DNA of 45,860 nucleotides from an uncultured Eubacteriales bacterium (GCA_934446095.1 CAKSDR010000008.1:1-45860), one strand, 5' to 3'; positions 16,790 to 24,277 are shown, numbered from the stretch's first letter. Notes: generated from the letters alone by a model not told the origin. Numbers and translations are program-made.

Positions 16790-16832
16790 TTTGAACCGAA
16801 AGTTCATTAATTTCTAACAGGAGGTAGTAAAA

Positions 16833-17075
16833 ATGGATAAGGATACTCAGAAACAATTCCGTCTTCACAAAAAGAAAAAAGTTTGTTCTTTTTGTGCGGA
16901 CAAAATAGATTATATTGATTACAAAGATGTTGCAAGACTTCGCAAATATTTGTCTGAAAGATCCAAAATTCTTCCCAGAAGAATTACGGGTGCATGCGCT
17001 AAGCATCAAAGACAGTTGACAGAAGCAATCAAAAGAGCTCGTCACATTGCGATTATCCCTTATATCAGCGACTAA
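16833..17075 (+). CDS. rpsR: 30S ribosomal protein bS18 (Cys-containing form)
   Basis: The 80-residue protein has KKKVCSFCADKIDYIDYKD and PRRITGACAKHQRQL, the standard bS18 core. The Cys-x2-Cys near the N terminus together with Cys/His in GACAKH indicates the zinc-type (C+) paralogue. It completes the rpsF-ssb-rpsR operon and is followed by a strong terminator. Confidence 0.97.
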   Translation: MDKDTQKQFRLHKKKKVCSFCADKIDYIDYKDVARLRKYLSERSKILPRRITGACAKHQRQLTEAIKRARHIAIIPYISD

Positions 17076-17092
17076 TTAATAAAACTATTATA

Positions 17093-17123
17093 AAAAAACA
17101 GCCTATATATAGGCTGTTTTTTT
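17093..17123. terminator. Bidirectional terminator between rpsR and the minus-strand small gene
   Basis: AAAAAACAGCCTATA pairs with TATAGGCTGTTTTTT. It has U-tracts on both strands, so it can end rpsR transcription and the leftward gene at 17132-17323. Confidence 0.88.
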
Positions 17124-17131
17124 ATATGCAA

Positions 17132-17323
17132 TTATGAACTTTTCCTGCTGTGTGAAAATTTTTCGTTTTTACACCCACCCGATTTTTCACAATTATGAAA
17201 ATTCAAGCATTCCATTGTAACGCTTTCTCCGCATAAAGTTTTTGCAATCGCGGTATTTTCGCCTATTACATGGCAATATCTCTCTATAATTTCCCGGTGC
17301 GGTGCATGGCTATGTTTTGACAT
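17132..17323 (-). CDS. Small Cys-rich hypothetical protein
   Basis: The 63-residue reading frame on the minus strand has five Cys residues (RYCHVIGEN, KTLCGES, MECLNFHNC, GGCKNEK) and ends next to a bidirectional terminator, which favours a real gene. I do not recognise a family; the Cys/His spacing could bind a metal. An AAGGGG sequence lies about 15 bp upstream of the ATG at 17323. It may be read through from the TtcA-like gene, 101 bp upstream. Confidence 0.55.
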   Translation of the reverse strand: MSKHSHAPHREIIERYCHVIGENTAIAKTLCGESVTMECLNFHNCEKSGGCKNEKFSHSRKSS

Positions 17324-17424
17324 TTCTAAAAGTTACCCCTTATATGAAAATTATACTTTATTTTATACATATACCGCTTATCCTATACACCGATTTTTTT
17401 GAAAATTTACAAAATATACAAAAA

Positions 17425-18222
17425 TTAGTTTTCATCATCCGGTATATATGCTTTTCCATCGTGACCAAACCCGTCGACATCCGCACGCTGCATTGCCCCG
17501 AAAATTCTGTGCTTCAGTCCCTTATACTGCTCCTTTTCAAGTTTATACAACATATCCTTTACCCTCTGTCTTTCACTGTCGCAGTCCTGAGGGCACGGAC
17601 TTTTTAATATCGGAAGATCTGCCGTATGAGAGACATAATATTTTATGTTTTTTTCGGGGCAATAAACAAGCGGCCGTATTATTGTAATATCGGTTCTGTC
17701 AAGATATGTAACGGGTGAAAACGAGCCTATTCTGCCTTCGTTGAAAAGATTCATTATAAAAGTTTCAACAGCGTCGTCAAAATGATGTCCCAGGGCCATT
17801 TTATTGCAGCCGTACTCTTTTGCCGCCGTATGAAGCGCGCCTCTTCTCATTCTTGAGCACAGCGAACACGGATTTTTCTCTTTTCTTATATCAAACACAA
17901 TTTTTGCAATATTGGTATCCGTAACCTTAAAAGGAACTTCTATATCCGCGCAGAAATTCCTGAGTTTTTCTATTCCTTTTTCGGAATTTTCCTTTGTTGT
18001 AAATCCGACATCGTAAAATCCGCTGTCAAGATATATTGCATAAAGACTGAAATTTTTCGGATAGAATTTTCTAAGATTTGCAAGCGCATACAATAGCGTA
18101 ACAGAATCCTTCCCGCCCGAAAGCCCTATAGCAATTTTATCATTTTCCTCTATCATATTATAATCGTCGACAGCCCTGCGGACAAAACTCAATATTCTTC
18201 TTATATTTCCGTAACTTTCCAT
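17425..18222 (-). CDS. TtcA family tRNA 2-thiolation enzyme (PP-loop ATPase)
   Basis: About 265 residues from the ATG at 18222, preferred because GAGG lies 6 bp upstream; the ATG at 18234 overlaps that site. The PP-loop SGGKDS is near residues 35-40. CSLCSRMRRG supplies the CxxC pair, LGHHFDDAVETF is the second family signature, and a further Cys lies in SPCPQDC. The family uses an iron-sulfur cluster and ATP to thiolate a tRNA base, cytidine 32 in the characterised member. Whether this Clostridial member has that exact substrate is not shown. A promoter lies at 18259-18287. Confidence 0.82.
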   Translation of the reverse strand: MESYGNIRRILSFVRRAVDDYNMIEENDKIAIGLSGGKDSVTLLYALANLRKFYPKNFSLYAIYLDSGFYDVGFTTKENSEKGIEKLRNFCADIEVPFKVTDTNIAKIVFDIRKEKNPCSLCSRMRRGALHTAAKEYGCNKMALGHHFDDAVETFIMNLFNEGRIGSFSPVTYLDRTDITIIRPLVYCPEKNIKYYVSHTADLPILKSPCPQDCDSERQRVKDMLYKLEKEQYKGLKHRIFGAMQRADVDGFGHDGKAYIPDDEN

Positions 18223-18258
18223 AAAATGCCTCATTAAATTCTTTCTTTAATGAAATTA

Positions 18259-18287
18259 ATTATATATTATAGCGCCGTTATTGTCAA
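18259..18287 (-). promoter_or_regulatory. Promoter of the TtcA-like gene
   Basis: On the minus strand TTGACA (18287-18282) and TATAAT (18264-18259) are 17 bp apart. Confidence 0.75.
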
Positions 18288-18377
18288 CAAAAATGATTTA
18301 GATGCGCGGAAATATTAAGATTTTTTAAGAAAAAACGAGAAAACAAGACAAAAATGCATATTTTTTTAAAAAAAGTA

Positions 18378-18405
18378 TTGACAAACAAAAATTGTATGTT
18401 ATAAT
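18378..18405 (+). promoter_or_regulatory. Promoter of rplM-rpsI
   Basis: TTGACA (18378-18383) and TATAAT (18400-18405) are separated by 16 bp. The predicted leader is only about 38 nt, too short for a large protein-binding leader. Confidence 0.8.
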
Positions 18406-18449
18406 ATAAAAGTCACAAAAGTAAAAATTTAGTTGGAGGTAAAGTTACT

Positions 18450-18875
18450 ATGTCTACATTTATGGCAAAAGCTGAATCAATTGAACGTAACTGGTACGTT
18501 ATTGACGCAGCAGGACAGCCGCTCGGAAAAACTGCCGTTAAAGCTGCCAATATCCTTCGCGGAAAACACAGACCTGAATTTACTCCCCATGTTGATTGCG
18601 GAGAATTTGTTATAATTATCAACGCCGCAAAAGCGGAACTTACAGGAAAGAAACTTATTCAGAAAGTTTACTATCATCATTCCGGTTATATTGCAGGTCT
18701 TAAAGCCGTTGATTACAAAACTCTTATGAAAACCAACCCTGAAAAGGCTATGGAACTTGCAGTAAAAGGTATGCTTCCCCACAACACCATCGGCGACAAG
18801 AGTCTTACAAGACTTCATGTATATGCCGGTGCTGAACATAACCATGCGGCTCAGAAGCCCATCGTTATTGAATAA
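18450..18875 (+). CDS. rplM: 50S ribosomal protein uL13
   Basis: The 141-residue protein has NWYVIDAAGQPLGKTAVKAA, then LRGKHRPEFTPHVDCGEFV and AVKGMLPHN, all typical of uL13. GGAGGT lies 9 bp before the ATG at 18450. It forms the conserved rplM-rpsI pair. Confidence 0.97.
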   Translation: MSTFMAKAESIERNWYVIDAAGQPLGKTAVKAANILRGKHRPEFTPHVDCGEFVIIINAAKAELTGKKLIQKVYYHHSGYIAGLKAVDYKTLMKTNPEKAMELAVKGMLPHNTIGDKSLTRLHVYAGAEHNHAAQKPIVIE

Positions 18876-18896
18876 TCGAAAAGGAGGAGTAAACTA

Positions 18897-19298
18897 ATGT
18901 ATACAAGTTTGAAACCGTATTTTTACGGAACAGGCAGAAGAAAAAGTTCTGTTGCCCGCGTACGCATTATGCCGGGAACAGGTGTCGTTACAATAAACGG
19001 CAGAAATATTGACGAATATTTCGGTCTTAACACCTTGAAATTTATCGTAAATCAGCCTCTCGAAGAAACAAATACAAAAGGTACTTTTGACGTTATTTGC
19101 ACAGTTTCAGGCGGTGGAGTTTCCGGTCAGGCCGGCGCTATCCGTCACGGAATCGCAAGAGCGCTTCTTCAGGCCGATGAAAATTACAGATCAGTTCTTA
19201 AGAAAGCAGGATTCCTTACACGTGATCCTCGTATGAAAGAAAGAAAGAAATATGGACTCAAGGGTGCTCGCCGTGCTCCGCAGTTCTCAAAGAGATAA
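18897..19298 (+). CDS. rpsI: 30S ribosomal protein uS9, with an island attachment site in its 3' end
   Basis: The 133-residue protein contains YGTGRRKSSVARVRIMPG near its N terminus, GGGVSGQAGAIRHGIARALL in the centre and the conserved C terminus KKYGLKGARRAPQFSKR, whose terminal Arg contacts P-site tRNA. The final codons lie within a 19-bp sequence that recurs at 26748, so the integrated island rebuilt this end without changing the protein. The native terminator now lies beyond the island at 26777-26810. Confidence 0.97.
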   Translation: MYTSLKPYFYGTGRRKSSVARVRIMPGTGVVTINGRNIDEYFGLNTLKFIVNQPLEETNTKGTFDVICTVSGGGVSGQAGAIRHGIARALLQADENYRSVLKKAGFLTRDPRMKERKKYGLKGARRAPQFSKR

Positions 19299-19302
19299 TT
19301 TT
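19284..19302 (+). repeat. Left attachment repeat (attL) of the integrated island
   Basis: TTCTCAAAGAGATAATTTT, covering the last four rpsI codons and stop, is repeated exactly at 26748-26766. The sequence diverges on both sides. Confidence 0.88.
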
Positions 19303-19317
19303 ATTATCGAAAAAAAT

Positions 19318-19357
19318 GGCTTGTTTACAGGGTTTTTGCCTGTTGCAAGCCTTTTTT
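19318..19357 (+). terminator. Terminator after rpsI, carried by the island
   Basis: GGCTTG (19318-19323) pairs with CAAGCC (19346-19351), with an inner ACAGG/CCTGT pair, followed by TTTTTT. It replaces the displaced native rpsI terminator. Confidence 0.8.
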
Positions 19358-19376
19358 GATGTCCGTTTGATGTCCG
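19357..19376 (+). repeat. Left arm-type integrase sites (two copies of TGATGTCCG)
   Basis: TGATGTCCG occurs at 19357-19365 and 19368-19376, 11 bp apart. The same 9-mer recurs at the right end of the island. Such repeats near both ends are typical binding sites for the N-terminal domain of tyrosine integrases. Confidence 0.7.
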
Positions 19377-19401
19377 AACGGTCAAAAAACATAAAAAATC
19401 A

Positions 19402-19435
19402 GCGGTTAAGGTGTAAAATCCTCAACCGCTTTTTT
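19402..19435 (+). terminator. Second terminator inside the left end of the island
   Basis: GCGGTTAAGG (19402-19411) pairs, with one mismatch, with CCTCAACCGC (19420-19429), followed by TTTTTT. It gives a tandem block against readthrough from the ribosomal operon. Confidence 0.75.
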
Positions 19436-19456
19436 GTTGCATATACATTGAAAATG

Positions 19457-19629
19457 TCAACATCTGTCAACATATATATTTTTGAATTTCAACTTTTTTC
19501 AACATCTGCATTTTTTGAATTTCAAGTTTTATGAGGTTGTTTCCCCACTATATATGAAAAAATATCAGGTTTTATCAGGTTGTTATCCCTTTTTTATATC
19601 TGCCCAGTATTCTTTTTTATAGTGGGGAA
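19457..19629. other. Repeat-rich non-coding segment at the left end of the island
   Basis: No gene is seen between 19436 and 19731. The segment holds two copies of TCAACATCTG (19457, 19499), two of TTTTTGAATTTCAA (19479, 19512), two TATCAGGTT-like units near 19563-19581, and a perfect 12-bp inverted repeat, TTCCCCACTATA (19541-19552) with TATAGTGGGGAA (19618-19629). It could be a cis-acting region (packaging, resolution or processing). The role is unknown. Confidence 0.5.
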
Positions 19630-19731
19630 GTATTCAAAATTTCTCTTGCTTCGTTCTCGCTTCGTTCCCTTTTTTATGGACTCCAAAAACTCCAAATACT
19701 CACCGCTTCCGCACCGCTTCAAGCGGATTTT

Positions 19732-20049
19732 TCACGGCTTCCTCTTGGCTTCGTCTTGGGTAAATTTTATTTTTCTCGTGCTTCGTCCTCTTTGCGTTCT
19801 CGTTGCGTTTCTCTTTGTTCGCTCTCTGTTCGTTCTTCTGTTCGGCTTCTGTTCATTGAGAAAATCAAAGTCAAAATCATCAAAAGAGAGGTCAATATCA
19901 AGGTCAATTTCAAAGTCATCAAAAGAAAAATCAAGGTCAAGAAAATCAAAATTTTTCGACACTTCCTCGACAGTTAAACTGTCATTTTTCACCTGTTCCT
20001 CACCTGTTAAAGTGGTATTTTCTCGCAGTTCGCTCGGAGTTCGTTTCAT
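19732..20049 (-). CDS. Charge-bipolar repetitive protein (acidic Asp/Phe repeats, basic tail)
   Basis: The 105-residue protein has three parts: a polar N terminus (1-30), a strip of alternating acidic and hydrophobic residues (about 33-65, for example DLDFSFDDFEIDLDIDLSF) and an Arg/Lys-rich tail (about 67-105, NRRTNRERTKRNATR). I do not recognise a family. The alternation would suit a beta strand or an amphipathic acidic face, and the tail could bind nucleic acid. Its ATG overlaps the upstream stop codon by one base, so translation is coupled. It is the last gene of the island's leftward operon. Confidence 0.65.
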   Translation of the reverse strand: MKRTPSELRENTTLTGEEQVKNDSLTVEEVSKNFDFLDLDFSFDDFEIDLDIDLSFDDFDFDFLNEQKPNRRTNRERTKRNATRTQRGRSTRKIKFTQDEAKRKP

Positions 20050-20702
20050 TACTCACTCACCGTGATATAAACGCCCTCGCTCTGTTCTACCAACTCATTA
20101 TACATAGTTTCAAATTGGCTATTGCCTGCCGTTGCTCGTGAGTCCCTTTCAGATATTCCGCTATTACCCCAAAATACAAGTCTTTCCAACGGCTCACGGT
20201 ACGGAATTTCAGCAGATTTCAAATTACTTGCTAATACTGTCATTTCCATATTATCTTTACCGCCTCTTTCCTCTGCATATTTGCCGATAATACGGAGCAT
20301 TGCAACATTGCCCTCAAAATCCTTTGCAAGTGCCTTTATTTCGTTATCAGAGAGAATACCGCTTTTTAACAGTTCAACTGTTGCAAGGTCTAATTTGTCC
20401 CCTGTGGCTCTGTTATATCTACCAAACACATTATCTGCATCAGCAAGGATATTTTCAAAATCCGTGTTTGCGGTAGTTCTCAATTCATCAAGGGCTTTTC
20501 TGATTTCGCTTTGCTCTTTATCGTGTCTTTCCTTTGCTTCCTGTTGTAGTTTGTAGTTGCTCCAACCTCTTGCAATTTCCTTTTGCCATTGTTCAGCGTT
20601 TCGGGTGTATTGTTCGGTTAGTCTTTCATACTCGGCTCTATGTACCTTGTATTTATCATTGATTTTGTCCAAAAATTCCTTTACATTTCTATACTGTGCC
20701 AT
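20049..20702 (-). CDS. Coiled-coil island protein, unknown function
   Basis: The 217-residue protein is helical and charged from residue 1 to about 95 (DKYKVHRAEYERLTEQYTRN), then more globular, ending EGVYITVSE. It has no signal peptide or membrane span. The shape is reminiscent of small scaffold or tail-assembly proteins, but no motif proves this. It starts 2 bp after the stop of the full-length frame of the upstream lipoprotein gene and overlaps the next gene by 1 bp, so it sits in a tight operon. Confidence 0.7.
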   Translation of the reverse strand: MAQYRNVKEFLDKINDKYKVHRAEYERLTEQYTRNAEQWQKEIARGWSNYKLQQEAKERHDKEQSEIRKALDELRTTANTDFENILADADNVFGRYNRATGDKLDLATVELLKSGILSDNEIKALAKDFEGNVAMLRIIGKYAEERGGKDNMEMTVLASNLKSAEIPYREPLERLVFWGNSGISERDSRATAGNSQFETMYNELVEQSEGVYITVSE

Positions 20703-20704
20703 AA

Positions 20705-21026
20705 TTATTTTATCTTCCTTTCGATAGTAAAAATTTTGTTTTCCGCTTTGTCATATACTCGCAAACCTGACGGAATAATCTCTATTTTTATTGTGTCCGT
20801 GTCAACCGTTGTATAAGGCTCTGAACCCCCCCTCTGAACGCTTTACACGCTTTGTTATGTAGTTGTATTCCTTATCTGCTAAAAGGTCATATACAGCCGT
20901 TTTATTGCCCTCTCGGACGATTTCAACGCTATTACTCTGATATAGCATTTTCGGCTCATTGTTGCACCCTGCAAATAACATCAAACACATAGACAAAAGC
21001 AACACAAAAGCAACTTTATTCTTCAA
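20705..21026 (-). CDS. Small lipoprotein gene interrupted by a frameshift at a G7 tract
   Basis: From TTG at 21026 (GGGAGTG site 7 bp upstream) the frame encodes a signal peptide with a lipobox, LMLFAGC, so the mature protein should be an anchored lipoprotein. As read, it stops at 20802 after 74 residues. The coding strand has seven G residues at 20832-20826. With one G fewer, the frame continues for 39 more residues (SEPYTTVDTDTIKIEIIP...) to a TAA at 20707-20705, 2 bp before the next ATG, giving 106 residues. That spacing indicates the long form is the ancestral product. Options are phase variation, programmed frameshifting, a recent mutation or a sequencing error. Confidence 0.7.
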
Positions 21027-21165
21027 CTGCGTTCACTCCCTTTTTAAGTTCTCGGATTTCAGCCTTTAACTTTTTAATCTCTTTACGCATTGCGACTTTA
21101 TCATTGATTAAGTCTTTTATTTTCTCATTGAGTAAGTCAATAAGCATAGCGTTATAGTCCGTCAA
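21016..21165 (-). CDS. Tiny coiled-coil peptide B of the island operon
   Basis: A 49-codon frame from TTG at 21165, with AGGGGG 8 bp upstream, encodes a charged helix (NEKIKDLINDKVAMRKEIKK). Its stop (21016-21018) overlaps the start of the lipoprotein gene, and its own start lies within the end of the preceding tiny gene. The tight overlaps and clear binding site support expression. Function is unknown. Confidence 0.6.
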   Translation of the reverse strand: MTDYNAMLIDLLNEKIKDLINDKVAMRKEIKKLKAEIRELKKGVNAVEE

Positions 21166-21289
21166 AATATTCACCCCCTTTTATTTTTTCAAGTTCTTTT
21201 ATAAGTTTCTTTATACGCCTGCAGTCCTTTTCTAAATTGTGCAGTTTTGCATATAACTTTTCTAACATTTCATCAATGTATTTTGTCAA
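21152..21289 (-). CDS. Tiny coiled-coil peptide A of the island operon
   Basis: A 45-codon frame from TTG at 21289, with CAGGAG 7-8 bp upstream, encodes a basic/acidic helix (EKLYAKLHNLEKDCRRIKKL). Its 3' end overlaps peptide B. It is the first gene after the non-coding iteron region that follows the primase gene. Function is unknown. Confidence 0.6.
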   Translation of the reverse strand: MTKYIDEMLEKLYAKLHNLEKDCRRIKKLIKELEKIKGGEYFDGL

Positions 21290-21312
21290 AAAATCACTCC
21301 TGTTTTTGTATC

Positions 21313-21395
21313 TGTGCAAAATGTGCTTTTTTTATGTAAAGTATCTCTATTTGATATAATAGAGTAGTTCACATATTTTTTGCACAAATTGCACA
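21313..21395. other. Candidate replication origin: paired iterons flanking an AT-rich core
   Basis: TGTGCAAAATGTGC (21313-21326) faces GCACAAATTGCACA (21382-21395). Each side holds two 5-bp units spaced 9 bp apart in mirror orientation, around a 55-bp AT-rich core. The core contains a perfect dyad, CTCTATT (21345-21351) and AATAGAG (21358-21364). The site lies just downstream of the primase-helicase gene. Two iteron sets flanking an AT-rich stretch next to the replication gene is the known SaPI origin layout. Confidence 0.55.
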
Positions 21396-21402
21396 TTTAC
21401 AG

Positions 21403-23790
21403 TTAATCATTATAATTTTCCCAATAATTACGCCTTGAATTACCGCTCCATTGCGGTATTTCCTCGATTTCGTCTTGAATAAGAACATAATCTTTTATAA
21501 CATTGCGGACGGTAACACCGCTGATTGTTCCGCTCGGTGCAAAGATGTTTTTTCCCCTTAATTCATCAAAGAAATTGCCTTTATTTTCTACACCAAAACC
21601 ATTATTTGAACACCATTCTTTATATTTGATATAAACATCAAGGGCTTTTGTGTTAGTGTTTGCCTGCTGTTCCAAACATTCCGCTATAAAATTACCGATT
21701 TTGTCGCTGTTCGTCCTGTATTCATCGGTGGCGGTGGTAACTGCCTGCGGTGGCTTCGCTCCGTCTTTGTAATAGAGTTTCAAGCCCTCAATACACCAAT
21801 TAAGAATACCGCTCAAATTTTCCGCTTTTATCAACTTGTTTTTAAGGTTTTTATCCTGTTCGTGAGGCTCAAAATGTCGGTCGAATGTAATTACATTGAT
21901 ACGCCCACTTGTAAACAGGGTATCGTCTGTAATAAGCGGTAAAAAGTTAGTGTTTATAAATAACTTAAAGTGTGGTATAAACTCAAATTCTCGCTCGTGC
22001 AAGTGGCGTGCAGTTATGCTATCTCTACCCAAAAGATTTTTTAGTAAGCCTACATCAAATATCATTCGCTTCGGGGGTTCCGAGGCGTTCAGAAAACGGC
22101 AACCGTCAAGCCTTGCAATATCTCCGCTCGCTTGTCTGCTGTCCTTGTTTTGCTTTTGTGCAAGCGTTTCAGGTCGCATACTCATTCCGTAGCCTGCCGT
22201 ATTGCCTAACATATAAAGCATTGTTTCAATGAGTGTAGATTTGCCGTTTCTCGTAGTTGCTCCGTACAATATAAAGCAAGTTTCAAGATTTGTATCAGCA
22301 GTTAAGGCATAGCCTAAAATCTTTTGCAGATACTCTATTTTCTCGGTATCTCCCTGCATAACTTCATCAATAAACTTTTCCCATTCTTCCGACTTTGCAG
22401 ACGGTTCATAAACCACATTGCTGATTTTTGAAAGTAAATCATCTGGGTTATGCGGTGCAAATTCAAATGTTTTTAAGTTCAAAGTTCCGTTTTGACAGTT
22501 AAACAGTTCAAGATTTTTGTCAAAGTCAGATTGCGTTACAAAGTGAATATCTCTGCTGTCTTTTACCATTGTTTCACGGAAGCGGAGCTGTCCTAATTTT
22601 GATACATAATCAATGTAGTTTTGTTTCTGCTTTTCATCTTCAATGGTAGTAGCATAAATAAGCAAACCGTCAGCAAGTTCCTTTGCCTTGTTCAGAGTCC
22701 GCATACTGCCCTCGTCCCTCGTCCATACTTTGCCGTTATAAAAATACCATTCTTTAGCGGTGGCGTTGTATCTGCAAGTGTCTTTGAACACCTCTGCAAA
22801 TAATGCTCCAAAACCTTTATCATCAAGGGAATATTTGCGGTAAGCGTCTAACTCTATGAGTTTTGATACTATGCCCTCATTAGCCTTTATTTTGGCTTTT
22901 ATGGCGTATTCTCTTTTGCTCGGTCTTGTTATGCCTGACAACTCATAAAGGCGGTCTATTGCCCCTTTTAAGTCCGTCTTTTCAACTGCTATTATGTAGT
23001 CAATAACACTACCGCCAACATTACCGCTCGCACCGAAACAGTTAAAAGTCTTTGTTTCGTGATAATAAACAAGGTCTTTTTTGTGTCCGCATATTTCGCA
23101 CCGCTCAAACATTGCACATTTTGAGTTATTAAAAACCGTTTTGCCGTTCCGCTCCTGTAAGTATCTGAAAAAGTCAAAATCTTCTTTTAATAGGTCAAGT
23201 TCTTCATTGCCTGTTTTGACTTGTTTTTGTTGCTGTGGCTCTTGCAGTTTCAAAACATTTTCAATGTCGATTGTAGCGGATAAATCGCATATAACTACAT
23301 CTTTATTTGTGCCGTAAAATATGCGGTCTGCATTAGTACAGGAAGTATCACTCTGCGGAAAGAGTTTTACAAGTGTTTGTGCAATTACTGCTCTCAACGC
23401 TTGATTTGTTACAGTTTCATTCATTACAAAACAAAGTCTGTATTTTTCCTTTTGCTCCGAATGTGAAAAACTATAATAATAAAATGCAGGCGGTAAATTG
23501 TATCTGTTGCAGATTTCAAGTGCATTGCTAACGGATAAAACAGGCTTGTCCGATTTGTCATTATCAATATCAACCATAAAAAGCCGTTGTTCTTTCCAAT
23601 TTTCAGCCTTGCACCCTTTACCGTCCATTACTGCAGGGCTAATACTGTACCCTCTCTGAATGTATTTTATAATCGTTTCAAGGTCTATGTCTTTGATTGT
23701 ATTTTCACCCTGTAAGCGTGGCTTTATAATTGAAATATGTTCTTTTGGCTTTTCCGTGTAGCCTTTTGTGTCAATGTGTATTTTTAGCAA
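21403..23790 (-). CDS. P4/D5-type primase-helicase of the island
   Basis: The 795-residue protein combines an N-terminal archaeo-eukaryotic-primase-like region with DIDND (near 74-78), a zinc element (CEICGHKK near 231-238, a further Cys near 251), a D5_N-type segment (NCQNGTLNL near 431-439) and a superfamily 3 helicase with Walker A GATTRNGKST (510-519). Such proteins initiate and drive replication of satellites, plasmids and phages (P4 alpha is the model). TTG at 23790 is preceded by GGTGGTGATAA and overlaps the upstream gene by 7 bp. Intact motifs suggest an active replicon. Confidence 0.88.
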   Translation of the reverse strand: MLKIHIDTKGYTEKPKEHISIIKPRLQGENTIKDIDLETIIKYIQRGYSISPAVMDGKGCKAENWKEQRLFMVDIDNDKSDKPVLSVSNALEICNRYNLPPAFYYYSFSHSEQKEKYRLCFVMNETVTNQALRAVIAQTLVKLFPQSDTSCTNADRIFYGTNKDVVICDLSATIDIENVLKLQEPQQQKQVKTGNEELDLLKEDFDFFRYLQERNGKTVFNNSKCAMFERCEICGHKKDLVYYHETKTFNCFGASGNVGGSVIDYIIAVEKTDLKGAIDRLYELSGITRPSKREYAIKAKIKANEGIVSKLIELDAYRKYSLDDKGFGALFAEVFKDTCRYNATAKEWYFYNGKVWTRDEGSMRTLNKAKELADGLLIYATTIEDEKQKQNYIDYVSKLGQLRFRETMVKDSRDIHFVTQSDFDKNLELFNCQNGTLNLKTFEFAPHNPDDLLSKISNVVYEPSAKSEEWEKFIDEVMQGDTEKIEYLQKILGYALTADTNLETCFILYGATTRNGKSTLIETMLYMLGNTAGYGMSMRPETLAQKQNKDSRQASGDIARLDGCRFLNASEPPKRMIFDVGLLKNLLGRDSITARHLHEREFEFIPHFKLFINTNFLPLITDDTLFTSGRINVITFDRHFEPHEQDKNLKNKLIKAENLSGILNWCIEGLKLYYKDGAKPPQAVTTATDEYRTNSDKIGNFIAECLEQQANTNTKALDVYIKYKEWCSNNGFGVENKGNFFDELRGKNIFAPSGTISGVTVRNVIKDYVLIQDEIEEIPQWSGNSRRNYWENYND

Positions 23791-24089
23791 TTATCACCAC
23801 CGCCATTTTTTAGATATTCAATAGCAGGCTTCATAGCCCTTTGCATATCTTTTATTCTGCCTTGCATACCTCGCACAAATTGCTCAATATCTCGGTCATC
23901 AGCAGGCAACCAAAAACCGCTTTGAGTATTACTACAAATAAGAGTTCCTTGTTTGCGTAGTGCATTTACTGTGATTGTTACATCTCGCTCATTCCAACCT
24001 AAATATTTAGCAAGTTGTTTTGCCGTGATTGCGTTTTCCTCTCCGACAGATAAATAATCTGTGAGTTTTAGCGGTTTATTTCTTCTCAT
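23784..24089 (-). CDS. Winged-helix DNA-binding protein
   Basis: The 101-residue protein has NAITAKQLAKYLGWNERDVT (about 19-38) followed by VNALRKQGTLI and a wing-like GFWLPA, the pattern of a winged helix. The C-terminal helix is charged. It overlaps both neighbours by a few bases (24086-24089 and 23784-23790), so the three genes are translated together. It may load or regulate the primase-helicase; no family is recognised. Confidence 0.7.
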   Translation of the reverse strand: MRRNKPLKLTDYLSVGEENAITAKQLAKYLGWNERDVTITVNALRKQGTLICSNTQSGFWLPADDRDIEQFVRGMQGRIKDMQRAMKPAIEYLKNGGGDNC

Positions 24090-24277
24090 TCTTTCACCGC
24101 CTTTTTGCTTTCCTCTGTGAGCATTTCAACTAAAAGAGGGTAGTTTATCAGGCATTTTGTACCGCACATAATATGCGGAATTTTGCCCTGTTTCTGCATT
24201 AGTCTTAAACTATGCTCCGACAGTATTCCTGTCTTTGCTGTTTCTCTGATTGTTAAAAATTGAGGCATTTCACACAT
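24086..24277 (-). CDS. Excisionase/MerR-like small DNA-binding protein
   Basis: 63 residues from the ATG at 24277, chosen because GAGGTG lies 6 bp upstream. The protein has FLTIRETAKTGILSEHSLRL, then GKIPHIMCGTKCLINYPLL, the helix-turn-helix plus wing of DNA-binding excisionase-type domains (TIRETA...SxxxLR...G.IP...G.K..I). It may act as the recombination directionality factor for the integrase or as a regulator. Confidence 0.72.
   Translation of the reverse strand: MCEMPQFLTIRETAKTGILSEHSLRLMQKQGKIPHIMCGTKCLINYPLLVEMLTEESKKAVKE

Noticed and set aside
16793..16805. GAAC-N5-GTTC between ssb and rpsR as a third SOS box
   Set aside because: The spacer is 5 bp and the outer bases do not match; it does not coincide with a promoter.
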